From Caloramator proteoclasticus DSM 10124 (lineage in GTDB: Bacteria > Bacillota > Clostridia > Clostridiales > Caloramatoraceae), in the NCBI RefSeq assembly GCF_900129265.1, contig NZ_FQVG01000018.1, forward strand, positions 1 through 41,434: a stretch of 41,434 nt of DNA, in the 5' to 3' direction. Positions within the stretch are counted from its first letter, which is position 1; every line of letters starts with the position of its first letter. The translations under genes and the position numbers were made by a program. Shown here piece by piece: positions 25,660-33,650 of the stretch. A model generated the notes under the pieces. That model was not told the DNA's origin, did no database searches, and saw only the letters and a program-made list of their open reading frames with translations.

Positions 25660-27519
25660 CTATTCCTCTCCTGCTGCAACCTCATCGTATACCTTATACG
25701 TCTCAACTATCTCCTTTAGCTGCTTCTTTACCTTCATTGGTTCTTCGGATTGTAGTGCAAATTTTAGGGCGTCAAGCTTAAGTTTTAGCTCCTCATAATC
25801 TATATTTAGTGGTTTTGCAACGTATATTTTGCTATTTTGGGTCTTTGTTAGTCCCTCTTCTGATAAGAGGAGTTCTTCATATAGTTTTTCACCTGGTCTT
25901 AGGCCTGTTATCTGTATCTTTATGTCCTTCTCTGGTTCAAATCCAGATAGCCTAATTAGGTTGCAGGCCATATCGTATATCTTAACAGGCTCGCCCATAT
26001 CAAGGACAAATATCTCTCCACCCTTAGCAAAGGCTGCAGATTGAAGAACAAGTTGGCAGGCCTCTGGGATTGTCATAAAGTATCTTGTTATTTCCCTATG
26101 GGTTACAGTAACAGGGCCTCCCTTTTCTATCTGCCTTTTAAACAGTGGGATTACAGAGCCGTTGCTTCCAAGCACGTTTCCAAAACGAACTGCAACAAAT
26201 TCTGTTTTACTTTTCTTTGCGAAGGCTTGTACAATCATTTCTGCTGTTCTCTTTGTTGCACCCATTACATTTGTTGGGTTTACTGCCTTGTCGGTTGAGA
26301 TAAGTACAAATCTTTTTACGCTGTATTTGTCTGCACATTCAACAAGGTTTAAGGTACCAAATACGTTGTTCTTTACTGCCTCAGATGGGTTGTGTTCCAT
26401 CAATGGCACGTGCTTGTGGGCTGCTGCGTGGAATACAACATAGGGTCTATATTTTTCAAATATTGTTTCCATTCTCTTTTTATCTCTTATTGAAGCTATT
26501 AAAACCTCGATGTCTATGTGGGGATGATTTGCTCTAAGCTCAAGTTCAAGGTCGTAGGCGTTGTTTTCGTATATATCAAGTATTAGAAGCTTTTTAGGAT
26601 TAAACCTTATAACCTGCCTGCAAAGCTCAGAACCTATAGAGCCTCCTCCGCCAGTAACTAAAACAACCTTATCCTCTATGTACTCCTTGATTGCTCTATT
26701 GTCAAGCTTTATAGGATCCCTCTTTAGAAGGTCCTCAATCTTTACGTCCCTTATTTCCCTAACCCTTTCGGTGTTTGATAAAACCTCATCCATTGAAGGC
26801 ATTATTTTAACTTCACAGCCTGTGGATTTACATATCTTAATTATCTCCCTCTTGTCGTGTATGTTTAATGTTGGGATTGCTATTATTATTATATCAGCTT
26901 TATATCTATCTGCAATAGATGGAATATCATCCCTATTTCCTAAAACCCTTGTTGACATTATTGTCTTTCCTATCTTTGCAGGGTCGTCATCAATAAATCC
27001 TACAACTTCGTAGTTTAAAAGTATGTTTTGTCTTATCTCCTTTAAAAGGAGAGTTCCTCCAGAGCCTGCACCAACTATTAGGGCTCTTTTTTTGCCCTGT
27101 GCAAGTTTCTTTGTTGCACCTATACTCACTCTTCTATATACTCTAAAGCTAAGCCTTAGCAGGTTTGTTAAAAGGGCTGTAAATATTGCATATAAAAGAA
27201 CAAACCTTGTTTCAAACTGATTAAAAAGGAAGTTGTTTAAAAGAAGGTTTGTTAGTAGAAATAGTGTATTTGCAAAGAAGGATGATATAAGTTCATCAAC
27301 GCTGGCATAATGCCATAGGCTTTTATATAGGCCAAATAGTGCATAGGATGCAACTAAAAAAACAGTATTTAGTAATAGATAAGAATTGTTAAAGGAATAC
27401 TTTATCCTATCTCCATATACAAAGAATGATGCCAAGACTAATGAAATATTTAATAATATGATATCTGATAATATTAAAGTTAAGTATCTATATTTTTTTA
27501 GCTTCTCCAATAAAATCAC
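25660..27519 (-). CDS. CapD/FlaA1-type membrane UDP-N-acetyl sugar 4,6-dehydratase
   Basis: A 619-residue protein in the WbpM/CapD/EpsC class. Four N-terminal membrane helices (about 12-30, 45-65, 80-100, 108-125) are followed by a CoA-binding-like Rossmann domain (RALIVGAGSGGTLLLKEI) and then the SDR catalytic domain (VTGGGGSIGSELCRQ). The active-site region reads STDKAVNPTNVMGATKR, with Met in place of the usual Tyr, which is normal for this long subgroup. The expected reaction is dehydration of UDP-GlcNAc to its 4-keto-6-deoxy form. In Bacillus eps operons the homologue epsC follows the kinase genes and the EAR element, the same order as here. Confidence 0.92.
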   Translation of the reverse strand: MILLEKLKKYRYLTLILSDIILLNISLVLASFFVYGDRIKYSFNNSYLLLNTVFLVASYALFGLYKSLWHYASVDELISSFFANTLFLLTNLLLNNFLFNQFETRFVLLYAIFTALLTNLLRLSFRVYRRVSIGATKKLAQGKKRALIVGAGSGGTLLLKEIRQNILLNYEVVGFIDDDPAKIGKTIMSTRVLGNRDDIPSIADRYKADIIIIAIPTLNIHDKREIIKICKSTGCEVKIMPSMDEVLSNTERVREIRDVKIEDLLKRDPIKLDNRAIKEYIEDKVVLVTGGGGSIGSELCRQVIRFNPKKLLILDIYENNAYDLELELRANHPHIDIEVLIASIRDKKRMETIFEKYRPYVVFHAAAHKHVPLMEHNPSEAVKNNVFGTLNLVECADKYSVKRFVLISTDKAVNPTNVMGATKRTAEMIVQAFAKKSKTEFVAVRFGNVLGSNGSVIPLFKRQIEKGGPVTVTHREITRYFMTIPEACQLVLQSAAFAKGGEIFVLDMGEPVKIYDMACNLIRLSGFEPEKDIKIQITGLRPGEKLYEELLLSEEGLTKTQNSKIYVAKPLNIDYEELKLKLDALKFALQSEEPMKVKKQLKEIVETYKVYDEVAAGEE

Positions 27520-27571
27520 CTTCTCATAATTACTATATCGACCAATGTTACAAAAACTTTAGATGTAATTT

Positions 27572-28294
27572 TTACCTATTGAATAGGAATCCCTTCTTCT
27601 TTTTCTTCTCCTGCTCTTGTCCATAGTAGTAGTGGTAGTAGTATCCATAGTAGCCGCGTCTATTGGTATCAAGCTTATTTAAAACTACACCAAGTATATT
27701 TGCACCAACCTTAGTTAGTAGTTCCTTTGCCTTAACAACAGCATCTTTCTCTGCTTCACCTGATGCTACAACAAGTATTGTTCCATCGGCATATTTAGAA
27801 AGAACTTGTGCGTCGGTTACCATAAGAACAGGAGGTGTATCTATAATAATGTATTCATAATTTTTTTCAACGTCAGATATAAAGTTTAGCATCTTTTGTG
27901 ACGATAAAAGTTCTGCGGGATTTGGGGGCTTTGTACCCGATGTTATTATATCAAGGTTTTCAACAGGCCCCTTTATTATTACGCTTTCATATTTTGCTTC
28001 GCCAACTAAAAGATCAGAAATACCGTATAAATTGGAAATTTTAAGTTTTTTATGTATACTTGGTTTTCGCATATCACAATCAAGTAGAAGCGTTTTATGT
28101 CCATTTTGTGCTAATGTTATAGAAAGATTTAATGCTGTTGTGGTTTTGCCCTCACCTGGGGCAGAACTTGTTATGACTATTTTTTTAACCTTTTTATCAA
28201 GAGATGAAAATTGTATATTTGTTCTTAAAGTCCTATAGGCCTCTGCTATAGGGCTCTTTGGCTTTTCAACAGTAACTAAATCAATACCAACCAT
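27572..28294 (-). CDS. cpsD: CpsD/CapB-type tyrosine kinase (second copy)
   Basis: A BY-kinase that works with a CpsC/Wzz membrane partner and autophosphorylates on C-terminal tyrosines to control chain length and export. The 240-residue protein has Walker A SAPGEGKTTT (about 45-54), Walker A' LLLDCDMRKPS, Walker B IIIDTPPV and the tyrosine cluster RRGYYGYYYHYYYGQ near the end, followed by a lysine-rich tail. It shares close sequence with the kinase at 29394-30080, so this operon holds two kinases. It is separated from the phosphatase gene by 326 bases that contain an RNA candidate. The short N-terminal segment KPKSPIAEAYRTLRTNIQFS is the usual contact region. Confidence 0.92.
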   Translation of the reverse strand: MVGIDLVTVEKPKSPIAEAYRTLRTNIQFSSLDKKVKKIVITSSAPGEGKTTTALNLSITLAQNGHKTLLLDCDMRKPSIHKKLKISNLYGISDLLVGEAKYESVIIKGPVENLDIITSGTKPPNPAELLSSQKMLNFISDVEKNYEYIIIDTPPVLMVTDAQVLSKYADGTILVVASGEAEKDAVVKAKELLTKVGANILGVVLNKLDTNRRGYYGYYYHYYYGQEQEKKKKKGFLFNR

Positions 28295-28620
28295 TTAAAC
28301 CCCCACCTTTAAAAAAATACCCATTTTAGGATGCCTTATTTACCCACATAATGTAAAAATAAAATGTCAATTGATATAAATCCCCCAAAATCTTAAACTA
28401 AATACAAACTTGATTTTTTAAATTTCCTAATTAAGAAACACCACCCCCAAATACAAAATATCTGGTGGTGGGTGCCCTACTATCTCCACCTACTCCAAGG
28501 GCCCAGATACAGAGTAAGCTTCACAGATCACCAATCGCTATTTAATGATAACATATGAAATATTTTTGAATAAACTTTTAAATTTTTATAATAATTACGA
28601 AATAATTATATATTTCATAA
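28295..28620. other. 326-base intergenic region inside the capsule operon
   Basis: No gene. It holds the structured RNA candidate at 28439-28545. An AT-rich imperfect hairpin (ATTACGAAAT against ATTTCATAAT, about 28591-28618) lies right after the phosphatase stop, and an unremarkable leader before the second kinase includes AAAGGTGGGGG just upstream of its ATG. Confidence 0.6.
28439..28545 (-). ncRNA. Structured cis-RNA candidate (EAR-like position) with possible pseudoknot
   Basis: In an otherwise A/T-rich gap about 100 bases are GC-rich and strongly self-complementary. ATCTGG (28460-28465) pairs with CCAGAT (28503-28508). Stacked inside it, GCCCT (28474-28478) pairs with AGGGC (28498-28502). 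The loop sequence TACTC (28491-28495) can pair with GAGTA (28512-28516) outside, which would be a pseudoknot. CACCACC (28439-28445) can pair with GGTGGTG (28464-28470), a 3' hairpin that competes with the first helix. The position, early in the operon and before the CapD/EpsC homologue, matches the EAR processive antitermination RNA of Bacillales eps operons, but I cannot align the sequence to it from memory. It could also be an attenuator or riboswitch of another class. Confidence 0.55.
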
Positions 28621-29397
28621 TTATAATTTTGTTGCTCTAAAAATATTAAAAATACTTCGTTTTTCTTTGATTTTGTTAAGTTCGCTACATATTTCGACAT
28701 TTTTTATTAACATTTCAGCATTATATGATAATGTTTGATAATAATCTTTTTTTAATTTATTAAGAATCTTAAGGGCATCTTCAAAGTGTGGGCCTCTTAT
28801 GTTTTGGGTGTGGGCATCGGTTGCTAAAAAATTAAAGGAGCCATTTTCAGCTATTCTTAGGGCTGTTTTTTTTACGTCCTTTCCAAAAACGCCTGTAAGG
28901 CTTGAGGAGTTAATCTGAATTAAGCATCCTTCGTCTATTAGTTTGTTTAAAAAGGTTATATCCTTTATGACATAATGGTATCTCTCGGGGTGGGCGACAA
29001 CCACTCTATATCCTAAAAGACCTATTTCATATATAAGGTCAAAACCGTAATCAGGAAACCTTCTATAGTCAAACTCCATAAGTATATATCTTGAATCGTT
29101 TAGGGTTTGGATTCTTCCCTCCTTAAGGTCCAAAAGTGTGTCCCTTGTGGCATATACTTCACTTCCAGGAAGGATTGTAAAGTCTATGTTTTTTTCCTTT
29201 AGCAGGATGTTTACTTTTTCTACTTCCCTCTTTATTACATCTCTTGTGTTTTCAAAGTAGGATGGGTAAAAATGGGGGGTTGCAATAACTTTGTCAACCC
29301 CCTGTGATTTATATATTTTTATTATCTCAATTGTCGTATCTATGTTGTCTGCTCCGTCATCTATCTCTGGGAGTAGGTGGCTGTGAATATCTATCAT
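28621..29397 (-). CDS. cpsB: CpsB/YwqE-type PHP tyrosine phosphatase
   Basis: A manganese-dependent phosphotyrosine phosphatase that resets the CpsD kinase. The 258-residue protein has the PHP metal-binding motifs: DIHSHLLPEIDDGA (His5, His7) at the start, ATPHFYPSYF, GSEVYA, VVAHPERYHY and FLATDAHTQNIRGP near the end. Length is standard. Its ATG overlaps the stop of the first kinase gene by four bases (ATGA), a sign of translational coupling. The opposed activities thus come from one transcript. Confidence 0.93.
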   Translation of the reverse strand: MIDIHSHLLPEIDDGADNIDTTIEIIKIYKSQGVDKVIATPHFYPSYFENTRDVIKREVEKVNILLKEKNIDFTILPGSEVYATRDTLLDLKEGRIQTLNDSRYILMEFDYRRFPDYGFDLIYEIGLLGYRVVVAHPERYHYVIKDITFLNKLIDEGCLIQINSSSLTGVFGKDVKKTALRIAENGSFNFLATDAHTQNIRGPHFEDALKILNKLKKDYYQTLSYNAEMLIKNVEICSELNKIKEKRSIFNIFRATKL

Positions 29398-30080
29398 TTT
29401 TTAGCACTTCCTTCTTCACCATAATAGTAGTAATAATATCCATAGCCCTTCCTTGATTTTAATTCAAGCTTGTTTAATACAACACCTATTATATTAGCAT
29501 TTACCTTGTCAAGAAGATCCTTTGCCTTTTTAACAAGTTCCTTTTCAGCCTCACCACTTGATACAACAAGTATAACTCCATCTAAAAAGCTTGAAAGTAT
29601 TTGTGCATCTGTTACTGCAATAACAGGTGGTGAGTCAAGAAGTATATAGTCAAAGTGGTTTTTCATTTCATTTATAAAATTTCTTAGCTTGTTTGATGCA
29701 ACAACCTCCGCAGGATTTGGAGGAAGTATTCCACTTGTTAGGATATAAAGATTGTCGCTGTATTTTTGTATAACCTCAAAGGGATTTTTGTCCTCTATTA
29801 AAATGTTTGTAAGTCCTGTTTGGTTTGAGAGTTTAAACTTTTTATGAACTGTTGGCTTTCTAAGGTCTGCATCTATCAAAAGAACCCTTTTACCCGACTG
29901 TGCCATAACAAGTGCAAGGTTGCCAATAGTTGTGCTCTTCCCCTCTCCTGGTGCAGAGCTTGTTACAACTATTGTCTTTATGTCCTTATCAAAGGAGGAG
30001 AACTGTATGTTTGTTCTAAGTGTTCTATAGGATTCGGATATTGGAGATTTTGGATTTTTTTCAACAATAAAATTTGACAT
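29394..30080 (-). CDS. cpsD: CpsD/CapB-type tyrosine kinase (first copy)
   Basis: The 228-residue BY-kinase has Walker A SAPGEGKSTT, Walker A' LLIDADLRKPTVHKK, Walker B ILLDSPPV and a C-terminal tyrosine cluster (GYGYYYYYYGEE). It lies between the Wzz/CpsC gene (11 bases upstream) and the phosphatase gene (4-base overlap), the classic CpsC-CpsD-CpsB arrangement. It is therefore the likelier partner of the CpsC here; the second copy is at 27572. The tyrosine stretch differs in pattern from the paralogue, which would allow distinct regulation. Confidence 0.93.
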   Translation of the reverse strand: MSNFIVEKNPKSPISESYRTLRTNIQFSSFDKDIKTIVVTSSAPGEGKSTTIGNLALVMAQSGKRVLLIDADLRKPTVHKKFKLSNQTGLTNILIEDKNPFEVIQKYSDNLYILTSGILPPNPAEVVASNKLRNFINEMKNHFDYILLDSPPVIAVTDAQILSSFLDGVILVVSSGEAEKELVKKAKDLLDKVNANIIGVVLNKLELKSRKGYGYYYYYYGEEGSAKK

Positions 30081-30091
30081 ATATCATCACC

Positions 30092-30775
30092 CTATTCTTC
30101 TAAATTCTTTGGTATTATTCCTATAACAGGTAAATCAAGTAGTTTTTCTATTTCATCTTCTGTTTTTACTGTTGTATCCATATATTCAAGAATAAACACA
30201 AGCCCAAGGGATAGCATTACTCCGAGAACAAAGGCGATTGCTATGTTAAGCATCTTCTTTGGCTTAACAGGATTTTGTGGTACTTGTGCTGCATCTACTA
30301 TTTGTACATTACCGTCTGGGTAGAATCTTTTTGATTCCTCAATAAAATTCTTAGCGTGAGTATTAAGTGTTAATGCTGCATCCTGTGGGTCCTTTGATTG
30401 ATATTTTAAAACAATCATCTGTGTATCTGGTTGTGGTGTTGCAGTTAAATTTTTCAATAATACATCAGCTTGTACATCTTTATTTAATTCCTTTAATGTC
30501 TTTTCTGCAACAGTCTTAGACTTTGCAATCTCTGCATAGGTCTTTGATAGTTTTTGAAACATTAAAACTTCGTTGTAGTCTGTTTTTAATGTTTCTGAAG
30601 TTCTTTCACGTCCAAGGAATATGCTTATCTTTGCTTCATATATTGGAGTTAAAACAAAAAAGCTAAATAATGCTGAAATCAATGTTGTAATAAGGGTTAT
30701 TGAAATAATAAGCCATAACCTCTTTTTAATAATTGCAAACAGTTCTGTTAAATCCAGCGTCATTTCTTGTTCCAT
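30092..30775 (-). CDS. cpsC: Wzz/CpsC-type chain-length determinant and kinase adaptor
   Basis: A membrane protein (227 residues) with two membrane helices, about 23-45 and 170-192 from the chosen start, and an extracytoplasmic Wzz domain between them. The PQNPVKPKKMLNIA segment just before the second helix is the conserved proline-rich motif. The cytoplasmic tail (EYMDTTVKTEDEIEKLLDLPVIGIIP) contacts and activates the CpsD kinase in known systems. The open frame extends ten codons upstream, but AAAGGAGG lies just before the ATG at 30775, which also places the start three bases past the TPR gene. Confidence 0.92.
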   Translation of the reverse strand: MEQEMTLDLTELFAIIKKRLWLIISITLITTLISALFSFFVLTPIYEAKISIFLGRERTSETLKTDYNEVLMFQKLSKTYAEIAKSKTVAEKTLKELNKDVQADVLLKNLTATPQPDTQMIVLKYQSKDPQDAALTLNTHAKNFIEESKRFYPDGNVQIVDAAQVPQNPVKPKKMLNIAIAFVLGVMLSLGLVFILEYMDTTVKTEDEIEKLLDLPVIGIIPKNLEE

Positions 30776-30777
30776 AT

Positions 30778-31845
30778 TTAGTCCTCCTTTATAAGTTCTA
30801 ACCACTTTTTGGTTACTTCGTCATCTTTATTAAGCTTTAAAGAGAGTTCAAAGGCCTCTCTTGCCTTATCAACTTGTCCTAAATAATAATAGCAAACACC
30901 AATGTTTGAAATTATAGTTTGGTCATTGGGCTTTAATTTGAGTGCATCCTTAAAATATTCTAATGCATCTTCAAAATAGGATAAAGATGCAAGGTTTAGT
31001 CCTATTTCAATAAGAACCTCAGGCCTCTCTGGTTGGTCCTTTAACATATAAAGGTAATATAGGGCCTTTTCGTTTAGGTTTAGGTTTCTGTAGCATAGGG
31101 CTGCATAATATATCGCATCTAAGTTTTGTGGCTCCTCTTCTATTAGTGGAATAAGTATGTTTAGAGCCTCCTTATACTGCTGCTGCTTTATTAAATCTAC
31201 TGCCCTATCAAAGTTTTCAACCAATTCTATCTTATATAAAAGCTCCTCTGCCTCCTTTTTAGTTATCGGGTAATTTAGGCATTTTCTTAAGTGGTATTTT
31301 GCTAAATCTCTGTCGAAATTTAGGTAAAGTAGGGCTAAATTGTAATTGGCGGTGGGGTTTTCTATGTTTGTTTTTAAGACATCCTTTAGGGATTTTTCTA
31401 TTTCATCCTTAAAGTCTAACCCTGTTTTTGCCTGAAGGTCAAATAAAAGATAAATCCTGTTTATTTGATTTGTTTCGCTATTGTTTATTTTTATTAATGT
31501 GTTGGCATATATTAGGGATTTTTTTAGGTTGTTTTGCTTATTTTTTTCTATTTGGGATATTATGTAGCTCTCTATTCCATCTATGTTCTTTAGTGTAGAT
31601 AAATATAGGTCTTTATATTTGAAGTTTTCGTCAACTCCAAGTATGGTAATAATTCCTTCTAATATATATGTTAAATTTATGTTTGATGTACCGCTTAGGG
31701 CCATCTCCTTTAGTTTTTCAGCATATATTGGATATTCACCCTTTTTTAATGTGAAGTTATTTTTTATTTTAAAATTTATATCCCTTTCTATTTCAATAAA
31801 AAGTATTTTTTCGACTTCTTTTTTTATGTAATCTACGTAATTCAA
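30778..31845 (-). CDS. TPR-repeat protein, first gene of the capsule operon
   Basis: About 355 residues, soluble by appearance (no signal or membrane segment). The C-terminal half (about 200-350) contains at least four tetratricopeptide repeats, for example NLDAIYYAALCYRNLNLNEKALYYL and DQTIISNIGVCYYYLGQVDKAREAFELSL. The N-terminal half is helical and not recognised. TPR proteins act as scaffolds; in polysaccharide systems they often assist assembly or export, but its partner here is unknown. The start is a TTG: two TTG codons stand in tandem (31848 and 31845) after AAGGGG, the second at better spacing. It leads the operon behind a good promoter. Confidence 0.8.
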   Translation of the reverse strand: MNYVDYIKKEVEKILFIEIERDINFKIKNNFTLKKGEYPIYAEKLKEMALSGTSNINLTYILEGIITILGVDENFKYKDLYLSTLKNIDGIESYIISQIEKNKQNNLKKSLIYANTLIKINNSETNQINRIYLLFDLQAKTGLDFKDEIEKSLKDVLKTNIENPTANYNLALLYLNFDRDLAKYHLRKCLNYPITKKEAEELLYKIELVENFDRAVDLIKQQQYKEALNILIPLIEEEPQNLDAIYYAALCYRNLNLNEKALYYLYMLKDQPERPEVLIEIGLNLASLSYFEDALEYFKDALKLKPNDQTIISNIGVCYYYLGQVDKAREAFELSLKLNKDDEVTKKWLELIKED

Positions 31846-31878
31846 CAAATCACCCCTTTTAGAACTTTAACAAATTAT

Positions 31879-31907
31879 ATTTTAATACAAATACATTTAT
31901 TTTACAA
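31879..31907 (-). promoter_or_regulatory. Predicted promoter of the capsule operon
   Basis: On the minus strand TTGTAA (31902-31907) and TAAAAT (31879-31884) are separated by exactly 17 bases, 34 bases upstream of the TPR gene start. The terminator of the preceding gene lies just behind it, so a promoter is expected here. An alternative -10 (TATAAT at 31875-31880) overlaps. Confidence 0.6.
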
Positions 31908-31935
31908 TAAAATTTAATATTTTTTTGAAACTAAT

Positions 31936-31982
31936 TAAAAAGCAAAGTGCAGGGTATATATTTTAAATCCTGCACTTTGCTT
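31936..31982 (-). terminator. Strong intrinsic terminator of the exported-protein gene
   Basis: AAGCAAAGTGCAGG (31940-31953) is perfectly complementary to CCTGCACTTTGCTT (31969-31982). On the minus strand the stem is followed by a T run. It separates the gene at 31998 from the capsule operon. Confidence 0.88.
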
Positions 31983-31997
31983 AAGTTTATTAATGTG

Positions 31998-32783
31998 TTA
32001 TTTTATCTTTGCCTTTATTACATATGTATAATTTTTGCCGTCTGCAAGAAGCTGTATATTTCTTGAAATATATCCGTTTGAATCTTGCTTAATGCTTCTT
32101 AGTGTTGCAAGTGTTGCACCCTCTACTCCATTATCCTTTATTCCTAACATAGATAGTGATATTTCCTTTGGTTGATAAGCAGTAAGTGAAATTTCTACTC
32201 CTAATATACTTACCTTTGCATCCTTATTTGCTGTAAGTACAAGTCTTGTTATTGAGTCTTTATCACGTAGACCTGATAAGTTGAAGCTAAATGTATTTCC
32301 AGAAACTGAACCATTTATTATCTTGTTTCCATTTATCTTTAAGCTAACATTTGTTATTGCTGCCTTTACATCCTTTACTGTAAAAACCTTTGAGTAAGCA
32401 ATTGATTCATATGACTTCTTAACGCCACTTCTTTTTGCCATTACAACTATTTGGTATCTTCCTTCAACAGTTGCTCTTGTTTTAAATGTAAAGTTTGTTC
32501 TTCCATTTACAGCACTTGAGTATTTATCCCTGCTTGTTGTAAATACATCATATATTTTTCCTGTTCTTAAATTCTTCAAGTATGCTCTGTATTGAACATT
32601 ACCTGCATAATTTGAGTTTACTGTTACTGTAATTGGTTCATAAACAAGGTAAGTTGATTTAACTGATGATACTATTGTTGCCTTTGGCAATGCTGTTTTT
32701 GCTTGTACACTAATTTCAGTTAATGGAAATACAAAAAAAGTTAGTGCTAAAATTAGTGCAAATAATTTCTTAGTCTTTTTCAT
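31998..32783 (-). CDS. Small exported protein, Ig-like, unknown function
   Basis: The 261-residue product has a clear signal peptide (MKKTKKLFALILALTFFVFP, cleavage near VQA-K at 27-28). The mature part looks all-beta: an N-terminal Ig-like stretch with YEPITVTVNSNYAGNVQYRAYLKN and GRYQIVVMAKRSGVKKSYES, and a second half (about 140-261) of alternating hydrophobic strands. No catalytic or anchoring motif is visible. It is transcribed alone, with its own promoter and terminator, immediately before the capsule operon. I do not recognise the family; a surface-associated binding protein is a guess. Confidence 0.75.
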   Translation of the reverse strand: MKKTKKLFALILALTFFVFPLTEISVQAKTALPKATIVSSVKSTYLVYEPITVTVNSNYAGNVQYRAYLKNLRTGKIYDVFTTSRDKYSSAVNGRTNFTFKTRATVEGRYQIVVMAKRSGVKKSYESIAYSKVFTVKDVKAAITNVSLKINGNKIINGSVSGNTFSFNLSGLRDKDSITRLVLTANKDAKVSILGVEISLTAYQPKEISLSMLGIKDNGVEGATLATLRSIKQDSNGYISRNIQLLADGKNYTYVIKAKIK

Positions 32784-32819
32784 TTTTGCCCTCCTTTTTT
32801 ATGTTTTTTTAATAATTAT

Positions 32820-32848
32820 ATTTTATACTGATTTCTATTTTTTTTCAA
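32820..32848 (-). promoter_or_regulatory. Predicted promoter of the exported-protein gene
   Basis: On the minus strand TTGAAA (32843-32848) is followed after 17 bases by TAAAAT (32820-32825), 37 bases before the start codon. This is a close sigma-A match. AAGGAGGG precedes the ATG. Confidence 0.65.
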
Positions 32849-32878
32849 TGCTCTGTATGTAAATTTTGTATAATAATA

Positions 32879-32898
32879 GCAGAGCTTATAGGCTCTGC
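32879..32898 (-). terminator. Hairpin at the rplY stop codon
   Basis: GCAGAGC (32879-32885) pairs with GCTCTGC (32892-32898), with the rplY stop codon TAA in the 6-base loop. On the minus strand the following sequence is TATTATTATA rather than a T run, so termination efficiency is doubtful. Confidence 0.5.
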
Positions 32899-33467
32899 AC
32901 TTCTTTTGTATCTTGATTTTTTTCTTCTTTTAGGTAATAAACCTGTGCTATTGTGGCATTCTCTGAAAGGTCTATTGCAATCTCCTCTGCTATTTCAACA
33001 TCCTTTAGGGTTACCTTGTAGTTTCCTGTTATGCTGGATAGGTCTATTGTGATGTTCTTTGGTATTCTATCGGCTGGAGCATCAACCTCAACATAGGATA
33101 TCTCCTTTTGAATTAAAAGGCCTCGGGATTTTAGGTAGTCCTCTCCTGTGTAGTTTATTGGAACCTTTGTATGTACCTTTTTGTTTCCCTCTACCCTTTC
33201 AAAGTCAACGTGGAGGACCTTACCATCAATTGGGTCCCTCTGTATGTCCTTTATCATTGCATTTTCGTGTTTTCCATCTACGTTAATATCAACTATTGCG
33301 TGGGGACCATCCTTTTTTAAGACCTCAAAGACATCCTCCATTGCAATCTCAATATTAAAGTTTTCCCTGTTTAGTCCATATATAACTGCAGGAAGTTTGC
33401 CACTTTTTCTAAGCCTATGGTTTTCACTCTTTGAAACCCTTTGCCTAACCTTTGCTTGTATTTGCAT
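32886..33467 (-). CDS. rplY: 50S ribosomal protein L25 / general stress protein Ctc
   Basis: L25 binds 5S rRNA in the large subunit; the two-domain Ctc form is found in Gram-positives and is stress-linked in Bacillus. The 193-residue protein begins with the 5S-binding domain (RKSGKLPAVIYGLNREN; VLHVDFERV near residues 83-91) and continues with the C-terminal TL5-like beta domain (VPINYTGEDYLKSRGLLIQ, VEVDAPADRIPKNITIDLS). Length matches the two-domain type. It stands alone between divergent transcription units. GGAGGAG precedes the ATG. Confidence 0.94.
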   Translation of the reverse strand: MQIQAKVRQRVSKSENHRLRKSGKLPAVIYGLNRENFNIEIAMEDVFEVLKKDGPHAIVDINVDGKHENAMIKDIQRDPIDGKVLHVDFERVEGNKKVHTKVPINYTGEDYLKSRGLLIQKEISYVEVDAPADRIPKNITIDLSSITGNYKVTLKDVEIAEEIAIDLSENATIAQVYYLKEEKNQDTKEVQSL

Positions 33468-33580
33468 TTTTACTCCTCCTTTTTACAACACTCTACTACA
33501 TTAGAGGAGTTTTCCCTATAAAGTTATTTTTTATACATTGAATATTATTAAAAATTAAGGAAAAAATTTTATATAGATAA

Positions 33581-33609
33581 TTGCATTTTTATATAGAGTG
33601 GAATATAAT
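33581..33609 (+). promoter_or_regulatory. Predicted sigma-A promoter of the decarboxylase gene
   Basis: TTGCAT (33581-33586) and TATAAT (33604-33609) are separated by 17 bases, 41 bases upstream of the start. This is the best promoter match in the window and the only plus-strand one with a gene behind it. Confidence 0.75.
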
Positions 33610-33650
33610 TATTAAGGTTTCACTTTATAAGAAAGAGGGTGGATATTACA

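Noticed and set aside
26162-27013. Plus-strand open frames opposite the CapD-type dehydratase gene
   Set aside because: They are shadows of a well conserved minus-strand gene; composition and lack of start signals argue against coding.
28439-28545. SRP RNA, 6S RNA, c-di-GMP riboswitch or tRNA
   Set aside because: The diagnostic SRP tetraloop/GGAAGG motif, the open-bubble fold of 6S RNA, the conserved GEMM-I core and tRNA cloverleaf elements were looked for and not found.
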